Shown one piece after another: positions 21,115 through 29,225 of a stretch of DNA of 64,000 nt. Under the pieces are notes generated by a model. The model saw nothing but the letters and a program-made list of their open reading frames with translations, ran no database searches and was not told the origin of the DNA. A program made the position numbers and the translations under genes. Each line of letters opens with the position of its first letter. The stretch's first letter is position 1. The stretch is from NCBI RefSeq assembly GCF_024197615.1, contig NZ_JAKUKE010000003.1:1038328-1102327 (forward strand). The letters run 5' to 3'. The stretch is from Desulfuromonas sp. KJ2020 (GTDB taxonomy: Bacteria > Desulfobacterota > Desulfuromonadia > Desulfuromonadales > SZUA-540).

Positions 21115-21142
21115 TTTACTGTCGCTGTTTCTGCCTTATAAT
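21115..21142 (+). promoter_or_regulatory. Sigma-70 promoter of the HD-GYP gene
   Basis: TTTACT and a perfect TATAAT are spaced by 16 bases, about 65 bases before the ATG at 21207. It is back to back with the kdsB promoter. Confidence 0.6.
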
Positions 21143-21206
21143 AGAGCAAAGAGATCAGCAACCCATAAAAAATCATCCATCCCTTCTTCTGACGGAAAGA
21201 AATTTT

Positions 21207-22208
21207 ATGATCCCTGTCATTCTGATTCTGGACCAGGATGTAAAAATAACCGAGGCACTTTGCCCTCTTTTTGCCGATGAAGATATCCGTCTTCGCAGGG
21301 CAGATAGCCTGAAGCAAGCCCTGGAAATCGTGCATCGGGAAATAGTCGTCACCATTGTTCTCGGCGATGTGATTCCTCCCCCCGATATCCCCTCTGCCCT
21401 GATGCGCCTGAAAAGTGCCGCACCCTATGCCGTCAAAATCCTCCTTGTCCACAGCAACGACCTGGCCCGCTCAGTGTCCGCCCTCAACAGCGGCGAGATT
21501 TTTCGACTTATTGTTCGCCCCTGGGAACCGGAGATGTTGCGACAAACGATAAAAGACGCCCTTTACCGCCACGAAGTCGTATTAGCCCTTAAAGAAGCCG
21601 ACGAGGCGACCCTTCGGTCTCTGGGGCAAGCCATTGAGTTGAAAGACCCCTACACCAAAGGCCATTGTGATCGCGTCGCCGGCTTTGCCCTCCTGATCGG
21701 CAAGGCTCTCCACCTGACTCCGGAACAACTTACGGATATTCGTCACGGCAGTTGGCTTCACGACTGCGGCAAAATCGGGGTACCTGAAAACATCCTCAAT
21801 TTTCAGGGCGAATTGGATCACCCCGACTTTGAAGTCCTTAAAATGCATCCTACCTGGGGTGCGGAAGTTGCCAGACAGGCCAACCTGCAGACCGGCGTCA
21901 TCAATGCCATCCTGCACCACCATGAACGTTACGATGGCCACGGCTATCCGGCCGGCCTCAAGGGTGATGACATCCCTCTGGAGGCGCGCATCGTGACTGT
22001 AGCCGATGTCTACGATGCCATCACCACTCGTCGACCGTATCGCGAGCAGGTCTACAGCCTGAGCGAAGCCATGGACATCATTTCATCGATGGCAGGGACA
22101 TTTCTCGATCCCGACCTGGTCAGAATATTTCTGGCCCGCATCAATCAGCCGGGATTAGGCCCGCCGCCAACAGAGCCAGCGCCCGAAAGCCCTCTTTGGA
22201 CCCACTGA
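21207..22208 (+). CDS. Response regulator with HD-GYP domain
   Basis: The 333-residue protein has an N-terminal receiver domain (residues about 1-120) and a C-terminal HD-GYP domain, the class that hydrolyses cyclic di-GMP. The HD pair (GSWLHDCGKIGVPE) and the HHERYDGHGYPAGLKGDDIP motif are intact. In the receiver the likely phosphorylated Asp is residue 54, but the usual switch lysine is replaced by arginine (VRPWEP). The ATG at 21207 has GGAAAG upstream; upstream in-frame codons have none. It has its own promoter and no adjacent kinase on its strand, so its partner is unknown. Confidence 0.9.
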   Translation: MIPVILILDQDVKITEALCPLFADEDIRLRRADSLKQALEIVHREIVVTIVLGDVIPPPDIPSALMRLKSAAPYAVKILLVHSNDLARSVSALNSGEIFRLIVRPWEPEMLRQTIKDALYRHEVVLALKEADEATLRSLGQAIELKDPYTKGHCDRVAGFALLIGKALHLTPEQLTDIRHGSWLHDCGKIGVPENILNFQGELDHPDFEVLKMHPTWGAEVARQANLQTGVINAILHHHERYDGHGYPAGLKGDDIPLEARIVTVADVYDAITTRRPYREQVYSLSEAMDIISSMAGTFLDPDLVRIFLARINQPGLGPPPTEPAPESPLWTH

Positions 22209-22230
22209 CTTTGCGGAAGAAAAACGCCAT

Positions 22231-22264
22231 AAAAACACAACCCGTCCCCTGTGAAGAGGACGGG
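22231..22264 (-). terminator. Terminator behind pyrE
   Basis: On the minus strand CCCGTCC and GGACGGG form a 7-bp stem followed by TTGTGTTTTT. It lies between the convergent HD-GYP and pyrE genes. The plus strand has no T run here. Confidence 0.65.
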
Positions 22265-22300
22265 CTGGATTTGGAACCGCGCAGATGGCCCCAGAAGAAA

Positions 22301-22858
22301 TCAGCCGACCACCTGACTGCGGGTAAAAACCGACCGCAAAATGATCCCTTCCTTTTCAATATTGTCCCGGGCTCCTTCTTCTCTATCCACGAGAGTCACG
22401 ATACCGGCAACCTCCAGCCCTTCCTCCCGGGCCCGCTCAACAGCTTTCATGGAAGACCCACCCGTCGTGGTGACATCTTCGACGATGACGACACGAGAGC
22501 CTTTAGGCAGGTTTTTTCGACCTTCCAGCCATTGCCCCGTGCCGTGCCCTTTAGGCTCTTTTCTGATAATAAAGGCATGGATGTTCTCACCGGCCAGTGC
22601 CGCGGCGATGGAGGTCGCGGTGGCAATGGGGTCAGCGCCTAGAGTGAGCCCCCCTACCCCGTCAATACGGCCGTCGAACTGCTTAACCTCCGCATAGAAG
22701 GCCTTGCCGACCAGCAAGCCGCCCTTGGCGTGCAGGGTCGTCTGTTTGCCGTCAAAATAAAAATTACTCTTTCGTCCCGAAGCCAGGGTCACTTCCCTTT
22801 CCTCATAGGAAAGCTCCCGGACAATCTGCATCAACTCATCTCTCTCCGACTGGGTCAC
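22301..22858 (-). CDS. pyrE: Orotate phosphoribosyltransferase
   Basis: This enzyme adds the ribose-phosphate of PRPP to orotate in pyrimidine synthesis. The 185-residue protein has the PRPP-binding motif RVVIVEDVTTTGGSS and the FIIRKEPKGHGTGQ loop with the catalytic lysine. The start is GTG at 22858 with AGGAGG five bases upstream. It follows the purine genes at the end of that run. Confidence 0.96.
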   Translation of the reverse strand: MTQSERDELMQIVRELSYEEREVTLASGRKSNFYFDGKQTTLHAKGGLLVGKAFYAEVKQFDGRIDGVGGLTLGADPIATATSIAAALAGENIHAFIIRKEPKGHGTGQWLEGRKNLPKGSRVVIVEDVTTTGGSSMKAVERAREEGLEVAGIVTLVDREEGARDNIEKEGIILRSVFTRSQVVG

Positions 22859-22937
22859 ATCATCCTCCTGTCAATAATTCAATAATCCAGAGGCGGACGG
22901 GAAAAACCATGAGCTCCCGTCAGTCTCAACCGTCTGT

Positions 22938-24347
22938 TCAGAACAATCCCAGCTGCGTGTCCGCCTTCAAGCGGGGGAATTTTACCGGATAGCAGCCACT
23001 GAAGCAGGCATCGCAGAAATGCCCGGAGCACCCGGCGGGAGCTCCGGCGGCGGCGCGGACCCCCTCTTGCGAAAGATACCCGAGGGTGTCGGAGGTGATA
23101 TACCGATTGATTTCCTCGATGGTGTGCGAGGAAGAGATCAATTCCTTGCGCGTCGGCGTATCGATCCCGTAGTAGCAGGGGTAGCTTGTGGGCGGGCTGG
23201 AAACCCGCATGTGAATCTCCTTGGCGCCGGCGTTGCGAATCATCTTGATAATTTTGCGGGCGGTGGTTCCCCTGACAACCGAGTCATCCACCACCACGAC
23301 CCGCTTGCCCTCGATCACTTCACGCACCGGGTTAAGCTTGATCTTGACGCCGAAGTGCCGGATGGATTGCTGGGGTTCGATAAAAGTCCGACCGACGTAA
23401 TGATTACGGATGAGGCCAAGCTGAAAGGGGATGCCCGATTGTTCGGCGTAGCCGATGGCGGCCGGCACCCCGGAGTCAGGTATGGGAATGACGACATCCG
23501 CTTCCACCTGGTGTTCACGGGCCAGCTGCCGACCGAACTCCTTGCGCACGCCGTAAACCTGCTTACCGAAAATGACGCTGTCCGGACGGGCAAAATAGAT
23601 GAATTCAAAGATACAGGGGGATGGTTGCGCCGGTTTGAACGGGGTAAAGCTTTTCAACCCCGATTTGTCGATGAGAATCATTTCCCCCGGTTCAATTTCA
23701 CGGATAAATTCAGCCTCGATCAGATCCAGAGCGCAGGTTTCCGAGGCCACAATATAGGCCCCGTCCAGTTTGCCCAGCACCAGGGGCCGAAACCCGTTAG
23801 GGTCACGCACAGCCACCATACGGGTTTCGGTCAAAAAGACCAGACTGTAGGCCCCGCGCACGATTTCGAGAGCCTCGGTGATCCGCTCGACGAGGGAGTC
23901 GCTCTGGGCATGGGCCAGCAGATGAATAATGACTTCGGTGTCGGCTATGGTGGAAAAAATGGAGCCGCGCTGCTCCAGGTCGTTGCGGACTTCCTGGGCG
24001 TTGACCAGATTGCCGTTGTGGGCCACCGCAATGCTGCCGCGGGCATAATCAACCATGATCGGCTGGCAGTTTTTCATGTCGTTGCCGCCGGCGGTAGAAT
24101 ACCGCACATGTCCGATGGCGCTGTGGCCTGGCAAGCTCTCAAAGATACTGTCGTTCTTGAACACATCAGCCACCAGCCCCATGCCCTTGTGAGCCCGCAA
24201 CCGGCTCCCGTCGGAAGCGACAATCCCGCAGCTTTCCTGCCCGCGATGTTGCAGGGCGTAGAGGCCAAGATAGGTCAGATTGGCGGCTTCGGGGTGACCG
24301 TAAATACCGAAAACCCCGCATTCATCTTCAAATTTATCGAAAGCCAA
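22938..24347 (-). CDS. purF: Amidophosphoribosyltransferase
   Basis: This is the first committed enzyme of purine synthesis (PRPP plus glutamine). The protein has the N-terminal nucleophile cysteine after a short propeptide ([17 protein letters not shown]), the PRPP loop [12 protein letters not shown], and late cysteines ([13 protein letters not shown]) together with the Cys in [12 protein letters not shown]. This resembles the Bacillus-type enzyme with an iron-sulfur cluster. I chose TTG at 24347 because AAGGAG lies seven bases before it and it gives a propeptide of normal size; an ATG at 24383 is possible. Confidence 0.95.
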   Translation of the reverse strand: MAFDKFEDECGVFGIYGHPEAANLTYLGLYALQHRGQESCGIVASDGSRLRAHKGMGLVADVFKNDSIFESLPGHSAIGHVRYSTAGGNDMKNCQPIMVDYARGSIAVAHNGNLVNAQEVRNDLEQRGSIFSTIADTEVIIHLLAHAQSDSLVERITEALEIVRGAYSLVFLTETRMVAVRDPNGFRPLVLGKLDGAYIVASETCALDLIEAEFIREIEPGEMILIDKSGLKSFTPFKPAQPSPCIFEFIYFARPDSVIFGKQVYGVRKEFGRQLAREHQVEADVVIPIPDSGVPAAIGYAEQSGIPFQLGLIRNHYVGRTFIEPQQSIRHFGVKIKLNPVREVIEGKRVVVVDDSVVRGTTARKIIKMIRNAGAKEIHMRVSSPPTSYPCYYGIDTPTRKELISSSHTIEEINRYITSDTLGYLSQEGVRAAAGAPAGCSGHFCDACFSGCYPVKFPRLKADTQLGLF

Positions 24348-24462
24348 GTGAGCACTCCTTCTAATTGATTCCTGAAAAAACATCTGAGGAATCCGGTCTT
24401 CCTGTCATCAAGAGAATCCTGTCCTCGCTCCGAGGCCAAGGATGTCTCCTTTGAACAACCGC

Positions 24463-25296
24463 CTAAGCCAGTAATTCCTCCCGGATGAAACGGATCGCGT
24501 TCTGGTAGAGCCACAGGCCCATCCCTTCCTCCGGCAAATCCTCCTCGCGGGTCCAGCGAGGGTGATGCGTGCGATGCACGTAAGCCTCCGGATGGGGCAT
24601 CAGCCCGAAAAGACGACCGCTCTGGTCACACAACCCGGCAATCGCCTGGGATGAGCCATTGGGATTCCAGGGGTACTCCATGGTCGGGTCCCGATAATCC
24701 TCTTTGCAGTATTTTAGCACAGCTAAGTGTTGGTCTTCCATGGCATCGAGCACCGTCTGTGAGGCGGCGACCAGTTTTCCTTCACCATGACGCACGGGCA
24801 GATAGATCCCCTGCAGACCGCGTGTAAAAATACAGGGTGAGGCCTCGTCAACCTTGAGGTAGGTCCAGCGATCTTCAAAACGGCCGCCGTCGTTAAAAGT
24901 CAGGGTGACGGACTGCTTCTGATAGTCGCCGCCAAGGGCCGGCAACAAGCCCATTTTTACCATCAACTGAAACCCGTTGCAGACCCCCATAACCAGTTTG
25001 CCAGCCTTGACAAAGCGCTGGATCTGGTCAACCAGATGCTCCTCGGTGCCACGGACCGCCGCCTGCAGCAGACGATTGGCACCCGCCTTGGCACTGCCGA
25101 GATCGTCGCCGTCGAGAAATCCGCCAGCCAGATTGAGAAAGTGGTAATCGTCGAGGCTGGCCCGACCGGCCAGAAGTTCGGCGATGTGGACAATATCACA
25201 GACATCGGCCCCCGCCAGTCGGCAGGCGTGGGCGACTTCCCGTTCGCAATTGGTGCCGTTGCCGGCAATCACTATGGCTCTGACTTCTTTGGCCAT
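24463..25296 (-). CDS. purQ: FGAM synthase glutaminase subunit PurQ
   Basis: This is the class I glutaminase subunit that feeds ammonia to PurL. The 277-residue protein has the nucleophile Cys in VMGVCNGFQLMVK and the catalytic His-Glu near GLMPHPEAYVH. It is longer than the roughly 225-residue Bacillus PurQ. It starts two bases after purL ends. Confidence 0.95.
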   Translation of the reverse strand: MAKEVRAIVIAGNGTNCEREVAHACRLAGADVCDIVHIAELLAGRASLDDYHFLNLAGGFLDGDDLGSAKAGANRLLQAAVRGTEEHLVDQIQRFVKAGKLVMGVCNGFQLMVKMGLLPALGGDYQKQSVTLTFNDGGRFEDRWTYLKVDEASPCIFTRGLQGIYLPVRHGEGKLVAASQTVLDAMEDQHLAVLKYCKEDYRDPTMEYPWNPNGSSQAIAGLCDQSGRLFGLMPHPEAYVHRTHHPRWTREEDLPEEGMGLWLYQNAIRFIREELLA

Positions 25297-25298
25297 GA

Positions 25299-28280
25299 TT
25301 AAAGCTCCTTGAGGGGCGCCTGCCAGGACGCTTTCAGTGTCTGAATATCGGCTTGGAGAACCACCTGCCCACCGCCGCCGGTGATTTCCAGCACAGGCTG
25401 TTCAACCACTTCACCGATGAGGGCAAAATCCTGACCGGCGAAAATTTCTTCAAATCGATCTTTGTTGCCCGGTCTGACCGTCACCAACAGGCGGCTTTGA
25501 GACTCGGAGAAGAGTAGGATATCATCCCGTCCGCAGTCTTTGGCCAGCACCTGGCGAAGGTCGGCCCGGATGCCGAAGCCGCCGGCGAAGGCTTTTTCCG
25601 CCAGCGCGACACCAAGTCCCCCATCGGACAAGTCGTGGCAGGAGGCAATCAGGCCGGCCTGTTGGGCCCGGTTCAGGCTACGGTATCTTTGCAGCGCCAC
25701 CTCGGCATCAACCTGGGGAACGGTCTGACCGATGGCCCCCAACTGAGCATAATATTCCGATCCACCCAACTCATTGCGGGTCGTGCCCAAAAGATAGACC
25801 AGATCCCCGGCCCGCTTGACATCCATGGAGACGGCCTGGCGTACATCATCGATTTTGCCGATCACCGAAAAGAGAACGGTCGGCGGAATCGATATTTTGG
25901 TGTCCCCGACCTGGTAGTCATTTTTCATGGAATCCTTGCCGGAGATCAGCGGAACCCCAAAGGCGACACAATAGTCATAGAGAGCTTTATTGGCCCGCAC
26001 AAGTTGGGCGGCCTTGTATTCGCCATCGGGCGTCTTCTCGCTCTTGACCGGGTCACACCAGCAGAAGTTATCCAGCCCGGCCACGTGATCGATATCGCCG
26101 CCGACAGCGACATAGTTACGCAAACCCTCGTCGATAGCGCACGCCATCATGTGATAGGTATCGATGTCGCTGTAACTTGGGCAGATACCATGGGCAACGA
26201 CCACACCCTCGAAAGAATCGAACAACGGTCTGACCACAGCAGCATCTGAAGGTCCGTCGTTCGCCACACCCAGCAGCGGTTTGATGACGGTGCCGGCCTG
26301 AACTTCGTGGTCATAGCGCCGCACCACCGACTCCTTCGAACAGATATTCAGGCGGCCAAGCAACTTGGCGAGCAGATCCGCCAGGTTGGGATTTTCGACC
26401 AGAACTGGTTCCGGGTGGGATTTGATTTCCCAGCGGGCGGGAATGACGAGCTGAGGTACCCCTTCATGGAGGAAATCCATATCGAGGTAGGCAACGGTTT
26501 TCTCCTCGTAGAGGCAGTGAAAGTAGCCCGAATCGGTAAAGCGGCCCAGATCCGTAGCCTCAACATCCATCTCCCGGGCGAGCGCGATAAATTCTTCGAG
26601 ATGTTCAGGCGGAACCGCCAGCGTCATGCGTTCCTGGGCTTCGGAAATGAGGATTTCCCAGGGCTGCAGACCGGGATATTTCAGGGGAGCGCGGTCCAGG
26701 TGAAGTTCGAAGCCACCTGTATCCTCGGACATTTCCCCGACAGAAGAAGACAGACCACCAGCGCCGTTGTCGGTAATCGCATGGTAAAGCCCCCGGTCCC
26801 TGGCAATCAGCAGGAAGTCGAACATTTTCTTCTGAGTAATTGGATCGCCGATCTGCACGGCGGTGACAGGAGAGCCCTCGTGCAATTCCTCCGAGGAGAA
26901 AGTGGCGCCGTGAATCCCATCCTTGCCGATGCGCCCGCCGCACATGACGATATGATCACCCACCTGCGCTTTTTTCTCGTGGCCGGGTTGACCGTTTACC
27001 TGGGCCGGCATCATGGCCGCCGTACCACAGTAAACCAGGGGTTTGCCGGCAAACCGCTCATCGAAGACGATGGAGCCATTGACAGTCGGCACCCCGCTCT
27101 TGTTGCCGCCGTGTTCCACCCCTTCAACAACCCCTTCAAAAATGCGGCGGGGATGCAACAACCTGGGGGGCAGCGGTTTATCGTAGAAAGGCGAGGCAAA
27201 ACAGAAGACATCGGTATTGAAGATCAGGCGGGCCCCCATGCCGGTGCCGAAGGGATCGCGATTGACACCCACAATCCCCGTAAGGGCGCCGCCGTAGGGG
27301 TCGAGGGCACTCGGCGAGTTGTGTGTTTCAACCTTGAAGACGAGGCTCCAGTCCTGGTTGAAACGGATGACGCCGGCGTTATCCTTAAACACGGACAGGC
27401 AGAAATCCCCCGCCCCCTTCTGGGCCCGTATATCACGGGTAGCCCCGACAATAAAGGTCTTGAACAGAGAATTGATGCTTTCCCGCTGCCCCCTTTCGTC
27501 CTCGTAGTCGATGCGGGCGGAAAAGATCTTGTGTTTACAGTGCTCACTCCAGGTCTGCGCCAGCGCTTCGAGTTCGACGTCCGTCAGGAGTTCACTCAGC
27601 CCTGCCGCCTTTCGACGTGCCTTGATTTCAGGGGAAGCCGCGTAAGCCTGCAGCGTTTTCATCTCTTCGATATTCAAAGCGAGCATGCCGTCACGACTGA
27701 TCTGCATCAGCTGTTCATCGGACACATCAAGGTCAATCGCTCTGACCTCCACCCGAGCATCGCTGACCACCTTGGGTACGTACGGTGCAATGCCGCTGCT
27801 CCGATCGAATTCAGAAGATGACACGATGGTCCACCGCTGAATAAGACCATTGGCCAGAAATTCAGCAGCGACCCGCTCGGCCAGGGCTTTGTCGATCTGG
27901 CCGCGCAGCAGATATTGAGTCGAAGTATAAACTCCCTCGCCGCCACGAAAGCCTCGCCCCGTAATATACTGGATGGCTTCCTTGGCCGTACGGCCGACAT
28001 TGTCCGTAACCCCGGGACGAAAACCGACTTCGATCAGGATGTCGAAGTCATGGGCCACGGGCCGGTTGACGGCATACTCCTGGATAACGGGGTCGGACAG
28101 GGGGCCGCCGGCAGCTGCCGCAATCTCGGCGTCTGACAACTCGGCATCGACGGTGTATACATCCACCGTGCGGACGCTGTCGAGTTCTACTCCCAGATGT
28201 TCTTTAAGTTCACGTCGGATTCTCTCGCCACGGGCATCTTTGACACCGTCTTTTAAACCGACCGTAATTCTCCAGGCCAT
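25299..28280 (-). CDS. purL: FGAM synthase PurL with PurS-like N-terminus
   Basis: This enzyme makes formylglycinamidine ribonucleotide in purine synthesis. It has 993 residues, between the small PurL (about 740) and the large PurL with a fused glutaminase (about 1300). Residues about 1-170 hold two PurS-like units, each with a VG...GV.D..G pattern (VGLKDGVKDARG and VGFRPGVTDNVG). The AIR synthase-type halves follow (WSEHCKHKIF, KVETHNSPSALDPYGGA, DNGAGGLSSSVGEMS). The glutaminase is separate (purQ downstream). GAGGAG precedes the ATG. Confidence 0.95.
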   Translation of the reverse strand: MAWRITVGLKDGVKDARGERIRRELKEHLGVELDSVRTVDVYTVDAELSDAEIAAAAGGPLSDPVIQEYAVNRPVAHDFDILIEVGFRPGVTDNVGRTAKEAIQYITGRGFRGGEGVYTSTQYLLRGQIDKALAERVAAEFLANGLIQRWTIVSSSEFDRSSGIAPYVPKVVSDARVEVRAIDLDVSDEQLMQISRDGMLALNIEEMKTLQAYAASPEIKARRKAAGLSELLTDVELEALAQTWSEHCKHKIFSARIDYEDERGQRESINSLFKTFIVGATRDIRAQKGAGDFCLSVFKDNAGVIRFNQDWSLVFKVETHNSPSALDPYGGALTGIVGVNRDPFGTGMGARLIFNTDVFCFASPFYDKPLPPRLLHPRRIFEGVVEGVEHGGNKSGVPTVNGSIVFDERFAGKPLVYCGTAAMMPAQVNGQPGHEKKAQVGDHIVMCGGRIGKDGIHGATFSSEELHEGSPVTAVQIGDPITQKKMFDFLLIARDRGLYHAITDNGAGGLSSSVGEMSEDTGGFELHLDRAPLKYPGLQPWEILISEAQERMTLAVPPEHLEEFIALAREMDVEATDLGRFTDSGYFHCLYEEKTVAYLDMDFLHEGVPQLVIPARWEIKSHPEPVLVENPNLADLLAKLLGRLNICSKESVVRRYDHEVQAGTVIKPLLGVANDGPSDAAVVRPLFDSFEGVVVAHGICPSYSDIDTYHMMACAIDEGLRNYVAVGGDIDHVAGLDNFCWCDPVKSEKTPDGEYKAAQLVRANKALYDYCVAFGVPLISGKDSMKNDYQVGDTKISIPPTVLFSVIGKIDDVRQAVSMDVKRAGDLVYLLGTTRNELGGSEYYAQLGAIGQTVPQVDAEVALQRYRSLNRAQQAGLIASCHDLSDGGLGVALAEKAFAGGFGIRADLRQVLAKDCGRDDILLFSESQSRLLVTVRPGNKDRFEEIFAGQDFALIGEVVEQPVLEITGGGGQVVLQADIQTLKASWQAPLKEL

Positions 28281-28364
28281 AATTTCTCCTCAGCAAATAT
28301 CCATTCTTTGAAACACCGCACAAGCGACGGATCTTTCAAGGCGATTTTTGTCGTGCAGTCCAAT

Positions 28365-29135
28365 TCAGACCTGAAAGCAGAAACTGGTCTCATGCTGCGC
28401 TCCCACAACCAGGTGAGGATGACAGGCGTCCTGTCGTTCCAGGACCTCTCTGGCACATCTCTCGGCGAGCCGGGGGTGGTTGTTGGTTTCGCTAAGATGG
28501 GCCAGAAATACGGCATCAAGCCCGTCCCAGAGCACGCTTTCCAGAAGGTGGGCCGCCGCGTTGTTGGATAGGTGTCCGTGGTTGCTGCGCACCCGCTGTT
28601 TGAGCGGCCAGGGATAGGGACCATCCCGCAGCAGGTCCTCATCATGATTGGATTCCAGAATCAGAACACGGCAATTTTTGAGGCGATCCGAAACCAGACG
28701 GGTGGCTATGCCGAGATCCGTAGCGACACCGACTTTTCCCTCGTCTGTTTCAATAACAAAGCCTACGGGAGCCACCGAGTCGTGGGTAACTGGAAAACTG
28801 TGGATCGCCAGATCACGCCAAGCAAAATGTTCACCGTCATCGAACTCTTCGACAATGGGCAAGCGCCCGATGTCGTTCATGGCCGTCCGCGCCTGGTGGT
28901 GTAAGTAGACCGGGAGCTTGCACATCCGGGCCAAAGGCCCCAGACCACGGATATGATCACTATGTTCGTGGGTCACGAAAATGGCGTCAAGGTCTTCCGC
29001 TTGAACGCCAACGATCGCAAGCCTTTTGCGAATTTCTCTGGCAGAAAGTCCGGCGTCGATCAAAATGCGACTTCGCCGGCTTTCCAGGTAGATGGCGTTG
29101 CCTTTGCTGCCGCTGGCGAGAAGACATACCCGCAA
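28365..29135 (-). CDS. WalJ/YycJ-type metallo-beta-lactamase fold hydrolase
   Basis: The 256-residue protein has the N-terminus LLASGSKGNAIYLE typical of the YycJ/WalJ branch, the zinc-binding FVTHEHSDHIRGL motif, the VATDLGIAT aspartate and late histidines (SNHGHLSNNAAA, FLAHLSETNNHP). YycJ-type proteins are 5' exonuclease-like and linked to cell-wall or DNA-repair phenotypes in Firmicutes. The start is TTG at 29135 with GGGAGG upstream. It follows a membrane PAS histidine kinase. Confidence 0.85.
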   Translation of the reverse strand: MRVCLLASGSKGNAIYLESRRSRILIDAGLSAREIRKRLAIVGVQAEDLDAIFVTHEHSDHIRGLGPLARMCKLPVYLHHQARTAMNDIGRLPIVEEFDDGEHFAWRDLAIHSFPVTHDSVAPVGFVIETDEGKVGVATDLGIATRLVSDRLKNCRVLILESNHDEDLLRDGPYPWPLKQRVRSNHGHLSNNAAAHLLESVLWDGLDAVFLAHLSETNNHPRLAERCAREVLERQDACHPHLVVGAQHETSFCFQV

Positions 29136-29168
29136 AAAAACCTCCCGGAGCCCGATGAAAGCGCAGTC

Positions 29169-29197
29169 TATATACCGAAATTATCCACGGCCTGCAA
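29169..29197 (-). promoter_or_regulatory. Sigma-70 promoter of the walJ-purL run
   Basis: On the minus strand TTGCAG (29197-29192), a 17-base spacer and TATATA (29174-29169) lie between the histidine kinase and walJ, with the start codon about 34 bases after the -10. Confidence 0.55.
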
Positions 29198-29225
29198 GGG
29201 AAAAGGGGTTAGAAAACCCTGCTTA

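Noticed and set aside
22859-22937. Terminator between purF and pyrE
   Set aside because: GACGGGA and TCCCGTC can pair, but no T run follows on the minus strand and the loop is long.
26307-27821. A 504-codon open frame on the plus strand inside purL
   Set aside because: It is antisense to a clear PurL, has no ribosome-binding site and its translation has no recognisable domain. High-GC third positions keep such frames open.
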